DNA of 64,000 nt from Ditylenchus dipsaci (taxonomy: Eukaryota > Nematoda > Chromadorea > Rhabditida > Anguinidae). This document shows positions 53,378 through 63,540 of this stretch, in pieces. Position numbers and translations under genes: made by a program. Every line of letters begins with the position of its first letter. The first letter of the stretch is position 1. The DNA is taken from contig SADC01001337.1 in the NCBI GenBank assembly GCA_004194705.1, positions 360,835 to 424,834 on the forward strand, read 5' to 3'. Below the pieces are notes generated by a model that searched no databases, was not told the origin of the DNA, and saw only the letters and a list, made by a program, of their open reading frames with translations.

Positions 53378-53887
53378 TAGGGTTGGCCTCCCCCCGCTTT
53401 TTGGGTGCGGGGGGGAGATTAGACTAAAAAATTTGCGGGGGGGGAGAAGCGGGGGGAGGTGGCCAATTTTTTTTGCGGGGGGGGAGGAGCGGGGGAGAAA
53501 GCTGTGAGCGGGGGGCAGTGGCGGGGGGTGCCTGATTAATTTACAAGCCTCGGGACTGAAAATTTTTGAAACAGCAGCCTAGAATGAATCTGAAGGCTTT
53601 TGAAACACTTCTGAAGTCAAAGCTACGATATTGCCACTCCTCTGGTTCGATAAATGTTGATCCTTCTCGGCTGCCGTTCTGAAAATGACCTCATCCGAGA
53701 GTTTTTTTCGACTGGGATTTTTTGCGGGGGTGACGGGGGGTCATTTTGGGAGCGGGGGGGGGGGAGAAACGGGGGGAGGTGGCCGATTTTTTTTGCGGGG
53801 GGGGAGAGCGGGGGGGAGGTATAAGGAAATTTGGTCAAAAAGCGGGGGGAGGGGGGGGGGGAGGGGGAGGGAGGGAGGCCAACCCTA
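53378..53887. mobile_element. hAT-like element with GCGGGGGG ends, CTTTTCAG duplication
   Basis: TAGGGTTGGCCTCCCCCC at the left and GGAGGCCAACCCTA at the right are flanked by CTTTTCAG at 53,370-53,377 and 53,888-53,895. Each subterminal region holds several GCGGGGGGGAG(A) words with long G runs. It is 510 bp. The G-rich minus and plus frames inside are not genes. Confidence 0.92.
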
Positions 53888-54016
53888 CTTTTCAGTGCCA
53901 ATTTGCTACCAATGCGCATAATGAATTGAATCTTATCAGAACGATAATATAATTTAATTGAAAGTGTCAATATCCATTTGGTTCTTAAATAAAGTTTCAT
54001 TTATTTTAAACATAAA

Positions 54017-54659
54017 ATGGTTGTTCCCCTAGAACTGATTTTAGCAGTGCTGAATAATCTAAACAGGAATGAATTGCTTAAATTAAGCTATTTTAGCAAG
54101 TGCTTTCACCGATGCATTACCACTTATTTTCATTCTTATCCTCTTGTAATATTATCTAACTTAGATGTGGTGCAAGATCACTTTGAATTCAAGCGTGCAG
54201 CATATGAAACTCCGGAGCATATACAATTTTCGCTTTTATTTAACACCAAATTCTTGCGTTTTGAACATTCTCTTATACGCTTATTACCTAAGTATCTATC
54301 CTTGGTCGTTTTGCAGGCAATAAACCATGTCTGGTCTTGCCAGCGACTAGCAATTCATTTGAGCCGTGAATTAACCGATGATTTCGTTGGAAGATTATGG
54401 ACTAATTTGGTTCACAAGGATTCAAAATGTTTAAAAAGCCTCGTTTTGCTTCGTTGGACGAAACTGTGAATATGTGGCCAATTTCCCTGTTATTTTTCCC
54501 TCTGAATATGTTCGCTTAAAAACTTTTGTTATGGATCGTGAAGAAATCGTTCAGTATTTGCATTCAGATGCTAGAAAACTAGTCTCTGAAAAGTTGACTT
54601 TGCATATTGATGTGGAAGAAGCACGGAAGTGCGTGCACTTACAACGATGGCTAGAACAG
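54017..54659 (+). CDS. F-box-like protein, first exon
   Basis: The ATG at 54,017 begins VPLELILAVLNNLNRNELL then KLSYFSKCFHRCI, a good F-box pattern (Leu-Pro start replaced by Val-Pro; hydrophobic and basic spacing kept). Such proteins link substrates to SCF ubiquitin ligases. It continues with LSRELTDDFVGRLWTNLV and [10 protein letters not shown], which resembles a leucine-rich strand, and then in the next frame with CEYVANFPVIFPSEYVRL and KLTLHIDVEEARK. One extra A at about 54,461 (TGGACGAAACTG) separates the two frames; without it the exon is open to the donor GAACAG|GTTAGT (54,660). No intron fits there. It could be a pseudogene or a consensus error. Confidence 0.6.
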
Positions 54660-54904
54660 GTTAGTATTAACAAAAAATAAAAGTGGTTAAATCGCATACT
54701 TACCGTAAGTTTTTTTATTTCTCTGGAAATCTCAGAATCGTCTTTATTTTTAAAGGACCATAGCCGTTGCTGACAAAAATCAAGGGAACACAAATTATAC
54801 GCTTAGAGAAAAATACACTTTGGAGGGGGAAAGCACTTGGGCTTTTACATTTAATCATAACTTTACTGAAAAATAATTCTGAATATTTTTGCAGTAAAAA
54901 GGTT

Positions 54905-54985
54905 GGGACCGGTCAGTTAGCCAGACGGTCAGTTAGCCATGATCAGTTCGCCATGATTTTTCGGCGGTCAGTTCGTCCCCTTGAT
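54905..54985. repeat. GGTCAGTTAGCCA word array
   Basis: Three to four variants of GGTCAGTTAGCCA/ATCAGTTCGCCATGAT in tandem. It looks like one end of a word-repeat element; no second end is found nearby. Confidence 0.45.
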
Positions 54986-55147
54986 CAATTGCCTAAAAGT
55001 ATTCCCAAACACCCCATATCGACTGAGTATAATCTCTGAAGCTCAGAAAATATATTTTTTGAGTTCTGGTCTATGAAAAATTAAGTTTAACGGTTAATTA
55101 AAGGTACCATTTTTAAAAAAAAAAATATTAAGGATAAAAAAATTTAG

Positions 55148-57058
55148 CACAGTGAAGGCGGGGCGTGCCAAGTGTTGTTCAAATTTCACGCTGTACACGA
55201 TTGATTTAGGTGATATAAGACTTTGAAAAAAAGAACTAAAAACCCAGATTTCTATTAAAATATCATCGAGGTATTTCTGAAAATATTATGCAGAAAAAAC
55301 TGCTGTTTTTTAAAAAGGACACCTCAAACAATTCGTTCCCGCCTAGGGTTCGATGCTTTTTTATTCCAGATTTAAATTATTCTTTGGTCTATCATCAATT
55401 TTTTTCTTAATCTGGTTCAAAAAGTTGCAAGGATTCCGATCGGGCCGTATCAAATGATGAGGGTATGGGTGTATACCCTTGATATTTCTTAGGGCCTTAT
55501 ATCCTCACTTTTATAAATCACATGAGCAGCTCTTTTTTGTGAATGATAGCCCAGTTTTCATACTAGCATACAGACGTAAAATACGAGGGGTTATTAACAG
55601 AGGCTCACATTAAAGGATCAAAAGGAAAAGTATGAGATTTCGGGGTTTACAGGGGTATGCACAAAAATTTGACCGCCTAAAAAATTGGTGTACGTAAGGC
55701 ATTTCCTAGCCGATTTCCGAAATTTTCTGAAATCTCCGCAGCAGATGGCTTGTGATCGCGCCTGCATATGGTTCTAATTACATAAATAGTTTTTGCTGTT
55801 CTGTAAATTGCTGGGTTTGAGAAAAGGTTCTATGCTTAGAGAACTTACACATAAAGAGAACAAAAACAGTGAATCTGTGACAAAAAAATTTATCCGTTAT
55901 AAATCACTCAATCAATAATAAAAGTTGACGAGATCTACCCTTTTGAAGTTGCATTTTTTTTGTTTCAGATTTCCACAAGAAGCCAAGTTGTTGCCTCAAA
56001 AATCATTAGATAAGTTTTATCGATTATTAGCCGTCTTTTTCTTTGTGTGGTTTTTTACGTTTTTAGGTTGACGAATGTGGCTCTTTCCGTTAGGATTTCA
56101 AGCACGTCGTTCCTATTCCGATGCTAAGCAAGCAAATTCAGCTGAGTATGTTCAAAATTTTTCCTTCATCACTAACTTTTGTATAATTAGAGTTGCAAGC
56201 GAATACTCAGTTCTATGGCAGGCGTAAGCAGATTAATTTTTAGGTGATTGCGGTGTTCCGGAGTGACACTGGACGATCGAGAAACTTAGATTGTCATTCT
56301 CTAATAGAAGGGTTGACCCGTCTTTTGTTGCTAAGTTTTAATGGAGAAATTTGTACAATACGGGAAGTTTCTCGATCGTCCAGTGTCACTCCGGAACACC
56401 GCAATCACCTAAAAATTAATCTGCTTACGTCATAGTCTGCAATTGTAAGTCTAACCTCAAAAGGGCGCCTGCCATAGAACTGAGTATTCGCTTGCAACTC
56501 TAATTATACAAAAGTTAGTGATGAAGGAAAATTTTGAACATACTCAGCTGAATTTGATTGCTTAGCATCGGAATAGGAACGGCGTGCTTGAAATCCTAAC
56601 GGAAAGAGCCACATTCGTCAACCTAAAAACGTAAAAAACCACACAAAGAAAAGACGGCTAATAATCGATAAAAACTTATCTAATGATTTTTGAGGCAACA
56701 ACTTGGCTTCTTGTGGAAATCTGAAACAAAAAAAGGCATAAATGTAGATGTATAGTGGCTGCGAACGCAGCAGGATATTAGAATTTGGAAAAAATTGCAC
56801 AGCACACGTCTTATACACGACAGCAAATACATTTGAAATGAAATATTTCATTTGAATTTTTTTGGTCTCACGCATTAAAGTGGTCCCGCCTTTTGGAAAT
56901 TCAAATTTCACCGTGTCGGGCGCGGGCATGCCCCTTTAAGTGGTTTAAGTTTGCCGCTGAACCTCACATATTAAATTTTTCCAATATCTTTTCGCCATCG
57001 TGTTCAGAGTGAAATTCTGAACAAAAAACGACGCTTGGCACGCTCCACCTTCACTGTG
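55148..57058. mobile_element. DNA transposon-like element with CACAGTGAAGG ends
   Basis: CACAGTGAAGGCGGGGCGTG then CCAAG at the left is the near inverse of CTTGGCACGCTCCACCTTCA then CTGTG at the right. The right part also contains TTAA next to AGGGGCATGCCCGCGCCCG-type sequence (56,917-56,939), the end of the TTAA family. The centre is occupied by the large hairpin 55,953-56,737. No transposase frame survives. Its own target duplication is unclear. Confidence 0.6.
55953..56737. repeat. Giant hairpin, arms of about 335 and 370 bp
   Basis: TTTTTGTTTCAGATTTCCAC (left) and its inverse near 56,715-56,733 begin two arms that match almost completely to GGACGATCGAGAAACTT at 56,288 and its inverse at 56,364, leaving a loop of about 75 bases. 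The right arm has one insertion of about 45 bases near 56,430-56,470. Confidence 0.8.
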
Positions 57059-59090
57059 TTAAGTGTTATTTTCTACAAGTTGATTGGCGCCTTTCAGGCC
57101 TCGGTTCAAACCCAATGAGTCGATGTCGCTCAAGGGTCATCCAGTATTAAAATCATACCACCGACGCCAACATTTTTCTTATTAGCCACCTGTATTGTCA
57201 CTCATTTGGCATCGATGCCCACACCCGGCGCAGATTTTTAGTATGTCCGGAGCTAGTGTCCAGTCAATTCCAGATAGTTTAGGTGCCCTCAAGGCGGTTA
57301 GGTTTACGCCTGTGTACAGATCTAAAATATTCAGAGCCGTTCTGAATATCGATTTTTACCTACCGAAAACGATCACAATCAAGTTGGTCAGTTAAGCATG
57401 CCTTACAGATTTTCCGTAACTACGGTCCTACCTGCTAGTTCAGGTTCTCTTCGCGAATTTTTTATTATAAACCACACCACCCTGAGGCTGTAGAATTTTT
57501 AAATAAAATTGGTAGGATGGACACATGGCAAATACTTTATAAAGATGAATGCAGGAAATACGACATTTTCGACTAAAAGTAGAAATGTCGCCCGACAAAT
57601 AAATTTTTTAGCTAACTTTTTGACAGCACATCAAGCTAATGTTTGCAGGAACTGATGGAGGCACTCAAGAGTATAAGATCCTGGAAATTTCAGCTTGATG
57701 CGCTTTCAAAAGGAGTTAACAAAACTTTTCTAAAGGGCAGTTTCTACCTTTAGTCGAAAATGTCGCGTTGCAATGAATGCAGTGTGCAATATTGCTTTAA
57801 TTTTAGGATTGCGTCCCACCAAAATTCAAAAACACAAAAAGTAGAGAAATTTTGCGCGAAATCCTATATTCAAAAAAGCAGTGATTTTCAAGAAATTTTT
57901 CCTTTTTCCTAAATTTCGCGTAATCCTTTTGTGATTTTGTGTGTAGTTTAAACTGGTAAGATTCGCTATGTTCAGGCGCTCAAACGCCGTATTTCCTCTA
58001 ATAAGCGCCCCGGGGTGCTTATTTTTCAAACTCCCAAAAATCGGAAAATTTGGAATGGGGGCGCTTATTAGAGGAAATACGGTAAGCCATTACTTGAAAA
58101 TAAAAGATACATAATTGAGTTACCATAAACTGGTTTTATGAAAAAGTCACTCAGGAAATTTACTGAGTTGTGCGCTAAAACTATCATTATCTTCTGTTTT
58201 TCGACATAAGTGTTCAAAACAAATCGTTAGCGTAAGAGCCCGTAAATTTTTACGTATGCATGTGCAATATTGCTTCAATTAATACGCAATTTAGAATTCA
58301 AGTAAAAAACCAGGGTTTTTTGACTAAACATAGATCTAAATATCGAAATTTACCGATTTTGAAAACATATTCATATTGCGAACAGAGCATTCTTAGTAGC
58401 GATGGAGGACGGTCAGGACGTCAGACATCAGATGCTCTAATAAATACTTGAAAAAAACAAGCGATGAAAAGAAAAAACGTCTTTTTAAAAAAGCCACACC
58501 GGGGCCGAAAAGCCACACCCTGGACTCAGCATAAAATTCTGCGTCTATTTTTTTTACAGTCGACAAGCGAAGGGTTGAAACATATTATATAAGAATTTCA
58601 ACTAAACTTTAATTGTTTTGCTTTTAGAAATTTGCATTGGATACTGAACCCTGTTCTTTTAAACTTCTCATAAAATGTAGAGAAGAATACAGCGCAGAGA
58701 GAACAATTCATAATATCAAAACCAACGAATTTTTAAAGATAAAACATACTGGAACTTACTTTGTTGCTACCAGAGAAAAACTCGTTTAGTTGCTATAATT
58801 AATAAAAGTTTAAAGTAGCACTTACACAACAATCAGAAGCAGCGTGTCAAAGATCACAATATTCAGAAAATGACTTTTCGACTTCACATGCAAAATTCTA
58901 AAAGAACTGCTCCTTCGAAAGGCTAGACTAGGATTTGCGAAAGATTGGCTCATTTCCTCCATCGATCGTCTAGTTATGGAGATTATGCGACTAACTGTTG
59001 TCCATGAAAGATTGAGCTCCACCGCATAAACTACGCCCAACACCATTTTCCGAATCGGTGGATTGGTTGAGAACCTGCACCAATCAGAAG
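57059..59090. other. Intron or intergenic, no gene seen
   Basis: It lies between the F-box first exon and the 60.8-kb exons. Apart from the short hairpin at 57,987 no feature is recognised. Confidence 0.4.
57987..58082. mobile_element. Short hairpin MITE, CCGTATTTCCTCTAATAAGC ends
   Basis: The left end and its exact 24-base inverse at the right enclose about 50 bp. It is the same layout as 34,902 and a truncated version of 19,183. Confidence 0.75.
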
Positions 59091-59228
59091 CATACTTGTA
59101 CGCTCGCCCAAAATAAAAAAAGCGCCGGCGCTTTTTAATTTACACCGCCGGCGCCGGTACGGCTGCAGACCCGGCTGCAGCGCCGGGTCAATAAAATTTT
59201 CGCCGCCGGCGCCAGCTTATGTATAATG

Positions 59229-60136
59229 AGGGTAAAATTTGGGTACAATTGCAGTTTAGGCATCCTTAACCACTTTAGGCATCCATAAAAAGTCTAGGCA
59301 TCCATAAAAAAGTTTAGGCATACTTAACTTTATTCGATAACAACATGTATAGAGTAACAAGAAAATTTTGCGGTTTTGGTTACAGTTACCATATGACCCT
59401 CCTTTAGTGAAAAAATGTATTTGCTTATACCATGCTTACAGACCTACTGGCTTATACCCCTTGTAAATAATGTTTTTAAAGTGTCTAGAAACCATTTCAA
59501 GTAATATTTTTGTCATAAAGAGACTAGAAAAAAATCAAAAAGGGACAAAGGGCTGTATTGGCAGGGGAGGGACAAAACAGGGGCCACTTAAATAAGAGGC
59601 CAACTAGCAAAAAATGAAATGTTGAACATAGTTTTGAATACTGGGGCCTGCCGCATGCATAACTCTGGTATGCATGCTTTTTCATGCATCCAGTTTACTT
59701 TCGAGCGATTTGTGTCTAAGGTATGTGGGTGTGCGCATCTCAACTCCAAGCCCCCAAGCCCCCTGCGCCCCCGAAGGGGTCGCAGGGGGCTTGGTTGGTT
59801 AGAGATGCGCACACCCACATACCTTAGACATGATTCCGAGAAGTACACTTGATCAAAAATGCATTTAGAGTCTATTTTTGCCACGGCCCGAGTTGAAAAA
59901 CATGGTAAAACAGTCAAAAACTAGGTGGAGTGGTTGGAGGCTGGTTCAAAAAATTGTCTTTTCATTATTTTCTTCCCTTTCCATTACAGCTCGAAGTTTC
60001 AAGGAAATTGCTTTGGACTACTTCTAAAGAAGTCGATTTTTTATGGATGCCTAAAGTATTTTTTGGATGCCTAAACTTTTTAAGGATGCCTAAAGTAGTT
60101 AAGGATACCTAAACTGCAATTGAGCCAAAATTTGAA
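59229..60136. mobile_element. Nested element with TTTAGGCATCC(A)TAAA words
   Basis: Inverted ends TACAATTGCAGTTTAGGCAT and inverse (ATACCTAAACTGCAATTG) are followed inward by about four TTTAGGCATCC units on the left and four GGATGCCTAAA units on the right. CAATTG lies on both sides of CAGTTTAGG. Confidence 0.75.
59719..59825. repeat. Hairpin insertion (innermost level)
   Basis: TAAGGTATGTGGGTGTGCGC then ATCTC is mirrored by GAGATGCGCACACCCACATA then CCTTA. The inner stem is CCAAGCCCCCTGCG and its inverse. Confidence 0.75.
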
Positions 60137-60794
60137 TTTTGTCTTTAACCATGATAAAGCTCACATTAAAACGATGTTTTTTCACAACTGATAGCATTTG
60201 CATAGTACTGAAATAGATCTCCTGCTCTCTGTTAACTTCTAAAACTATATACTTTTTTCATTTTTTCCGGCACCGGCGCTCCGACTTTGCCAATTTCACC
60301 CGGCGCGCCGCCGCCGGCGCTGTGTGCAAGTATGATCAGAAGACCGGCTTGGTCTCCTGACATAGAGATTTTTTTCAGTAGTGAAAAAAGAAGGAGGAAA
60401 ACAAATGTGGGCCAATTTTTTTTGACACCTTGAATATTTTTTAGCGAAAAGCTGAACAGATGCTCAACACATAATCACAGATTGAAGTGAGACATGCGAG
60501 ATGAGGCTATTGGTACCACTGCTGTTGGTACCACTGCTTTCCTAGACGAAAACGATACCGATGCGCAATGAAACCAAATCAAAATTTCAAAACGAAATGA
60601 AAATGAAATTAGATCCCAAAGCGACTAAATTAGTTTTGGTTTCGCCTTGAGACACTAATTCATTTTTATTTCCTTTCGCTTATTAATTCTTAAACAATTT
60701 TTATTTTTCAAAAACACCGGATGGTGCATGCTCTAATTGACATTTTTATCGTTTCTCTGATTTTAGGCCCTTGAGTTTGTAAATGATGTTTCAG

Positions 60795-61892
60795 GTTGAA
60801 GAATACAGGAATGACTTATACTTCACTGTTGAAATCAGTGGACATCACCGACTTCAAAATATGGAATTCAAAAAGAAGAAAGTGGTCGACGTTCACTCTG
60901 AGAAGAAAGCTGGATATTGGTTTTTAGATAAGTACAACAAATGCATTAAGAATAAGTATAACTTGCATAAGATTCAGTGGTAAGCTAATCTCTCACTAGC
61001 AGCTACAGGGTGTATTAAAAACACCATATTCATTGATGCAAATGAAAATTTGACAAATTCTAATGCGCGTGGCAATTCTCTTTCGTCTCTCACTGTACTC
61101 TCTTGAGTCGCTCGAAATAACTCCAAAGAGTAGAGTGAGAGACGAAAGAGAAGTGTAAGTGAATTTGTCAAATTCTCATTTGCATCAACAAGTATGGTCT
61201 TTTAATCAACTTGAACCTGTCGCTGAAATTTTGTGATTTCATAATTTGCTTTCAGGTTCTTTATAACCGAAAAAGTTGACAATGATAGAATCAAATTAGT
61301 GGTTTCGTGGCAAGTGGACAGTCCTTTTGAATGGGAGATCGTCAATCCGGTGATACATGTCTTCTGTCGCGGTCGAAATGGATTGGTGACATTGTTGACT
61401 TTGTACAAAAGACTTTTGTCAACTTTGTGATTTTAGTTGCTAGAGTTAGAAAAGCCTTGGTTACCAATGATGAGAGCTGAAGCAAGTGTAGTTCAGGAAA
61501 TTGAGAGTAAAGACAAGCTTCTGATTGTATCAATTGCCTATAAAAGCTTTAATGAAAGACCTGTAAGTGGTCGGTGGTGAATTTTCAAGGCTCTTCACTT
61601 CAATTATGGCGTTTAGAACGTTGAGCAGCAGAGAATGATTAAAAGTCGCCAGCGTTTCCTCATGTTCTGCAAGATGAGTGCTGCTACGGCTTTTGTAGTC
61701 TACCTATTCTCAGTTCGAAAAGCTTTACGCCGACTTTCGATCCCCGTCGTCAGCTTCTCTTCAAGTACTCTTTCATCAGTCAAGTGCTTTGTAAAAAGAG
61801 CTTCAATTCGTTGTTCTCTAATAGTAACAAATTGTCTACTTATGCTCGTGAATTGTTGTAGACTCTGTATACCTTTACAAAAGACGAAATAA
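60795..61892 (+). CDS. Hypothetical 3' exons, possibly of the F-box gene
   Basis: The exons are 60,795-60,979, 61,256-61,385, 61,437-61,562 and 61,617-61,892. They have TTTCAG or TTTTAG/TTTAG acceptors and GTAAGC, GTGACA and GTAAGT donors, all in phase; one intron is only 51 bases. The phase-0 start fits the phase-0 donor at 54,660. They encode VEEYRNDLYFTVEISGHH, IKLVVSWQVDSPFEWEIVN, LLIVSIAYKSFNERP and a basic C-terminus. No family is recognised; alternating strands suggest a beta-rich fold. In the last exon another frame (SFTPTFDPRRQLLFKYSF) also looks protein-like, so its true end is uncertain. Confidence 0.5.
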
Positions 61893-63039
61893 ACATTACG
61901 ACTGCTACCTCTTGTTTGAAATCTTGCACTAATTAAATCTCAATATTGTAAAGATGGAACTGACCGAGCAAGGGGCTACATATACAGGCTGTTCAAAGAA
62001 ATTCGGCAGTTTTGAAATGGCCATAATTTTTTATAAGACGTTTCTTGGAATTCTGTTTTCGTTGATCGATTTTTCTTCGCCGACAATATTTATTTAGTAT
62101 ATAATGTCAAAATCACCATTTTCGCTGGCCCTCCCCCTGTGATTTGAGCCTTACTCTCACAGAGGTGTCAAGACCAGGACCCAAACGACAGGAGCGACCA
62201 AGCAAAATTGTGACTGTGACATTATATACCGAAAAATATTGTCGGAGAAAATCGAACTGTAAAAACAGACTCTCGAAATACAGACTGTAGAAAATTAGGT
62301 GATTTCAAAACTGCCAAAATTCTTGTATTACCCTGTACATTTTTTCATGATTGCCGTGTAATTTTGACGCAGCCTATAAATAGGAGCGATTTTTTTTTAA
62401 AAAAGTGCCATTGATGGTTTATTTTGGGTGTTAATTCTCTACAATTTACAGGTTGTGATTTTTTCAATAACCTCACTGTGTCTTTTTTATTTAAAAACGA
62501 TTACGTGGCCGAAGCACCTGTTTGCAGAATTTTACGAGCTTCCAAATAAATAAAAGTTTCGAATAACATGAAAAAACAACAAGCATTTTCAAGGATTCAG
62601 TGAAACAAAAATTTTGTTTGCTTTATTAATGACCCAAACTGTGGCACAGCCCCCCGAAATTCAAAATCATAATTACTTTAAAATAAACAGGAGTTTTTTT
62701 TGTCGCTATAGCCTTTTTTACGTGTTTTTGAAGACGTGGATGTGTTTTCTTGACTTCTTTTCAAAATTAGAACCATTTTTAGCAAATTTTATAGACATTA
62801 CCATCAATTTCTACATCAAAATCAAAACAACATTTCTTATATAAAATTCTCCAATAATTTTCTGTAAGAATTCTGTCTATTTCCTAATGATGAAAACCTT
62901 CGTTTATCTCCATTCACCATCCAATGTGGTGACTTATAATATCCGTCTACATTTTTGTAGAAAATAAGAAGCGCTAAGAAAAAAGCAAATTTATTCGTAA
63001 CATGTAACAACAGAAGAAGAGGAGCGGTGCAGGATCAAA

Positions 63040-63130
63040 ATACCCAAGACAAAATACCCAATGGTCAAAAACCCAATGGTCAAAATACCCAATGGATAAA
63101 ATACTCACTGGTCAAAATACCCAATGTTGA
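63040..63130. repeat. Tandem AATACCCAATGGTCAA words
   Basis: Five to six imperfect copies of AAAATACCCAATGGTC in direct order. It resembles one end of a word-repeat element; the other end is not found. Confidence 0.5.
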
Positions 63131-63354
63131 TTAAGGATTCAAGTATCATTCGTAGGTTCATTGCTCAATGATGTCTTTTTATTTTTATTCTGAAATGCTT
63201 ATGGTAGACAAAAAAATTCACAGAATTAATCAAAAAATACTTTAAACCAATTTACTTTAAAATTTCAATTCTAACAAATCAGTTGAATACATTAACTCTA
63301 GAGGACACTTTTTTGCTTATCCATCAAAAAATTTTCAATAGCAGTCCCCATACT

Positions 63355-63540
63355 CCCGCGCAACACGTTGCGCGCAAACACAATCTGGCGCAACAAAAGT
63401 TAGTGTTGCGCGCACAGAGTCACGCAACACTAGTAGCGCAACACGTTTCTTGACTGTTGCGCGCAACATATTTTTGAACAGCACAACAAAGTAGCGCAAC
63501 ACGCCATTTTGTTGCGCGCAACAGTGAGTAGCGCAACAAC
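63355..63540. repeat. GTTGCGCGCAAC word cluster
   Basis: A GC-rich island in AT-rich DNA with about ten GTTGCGCGCAAC, GCGCAACAC and TAGCGCAACA words in both orientations. Same style as the 50,334 element but a different word. No target duplication is recognised. Confidence 0.5.

Larger units (their letters stand above)
59091..60334. mobile_element. hAT-like element with GCGCCGGCGC ends, ATCAGAAG duplication
   Basis: CATACTTGTACGC at the left and TGTGCAAGTATG at the right are flanked by ATCAGAAG at 59,083-59,090 and 60,335-60,342. The subterminal regions are rich in CGCCGGCGCC words. About 900 bp of the interior is another inverted-repeat element (59,229-60,136) which itself carries a hairpin (59,719-59,825), giving three levels of nesting. 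Confidence 0.88.

Noticed and set aside
53623..54000. Pro-rich and Gly-rich open frames on both strands
   Set aside because: They arise from the G-run ends of the hAT-like element and cross its boundary.
59250..60110. Repeated TTTAGGC, similar to the nematode telomere repeat TTAGGC
   Set aside because: It is part of a longer TTTAGGCATCC word, few in number and inverted at the two ends of an element, not a telomeric tract.
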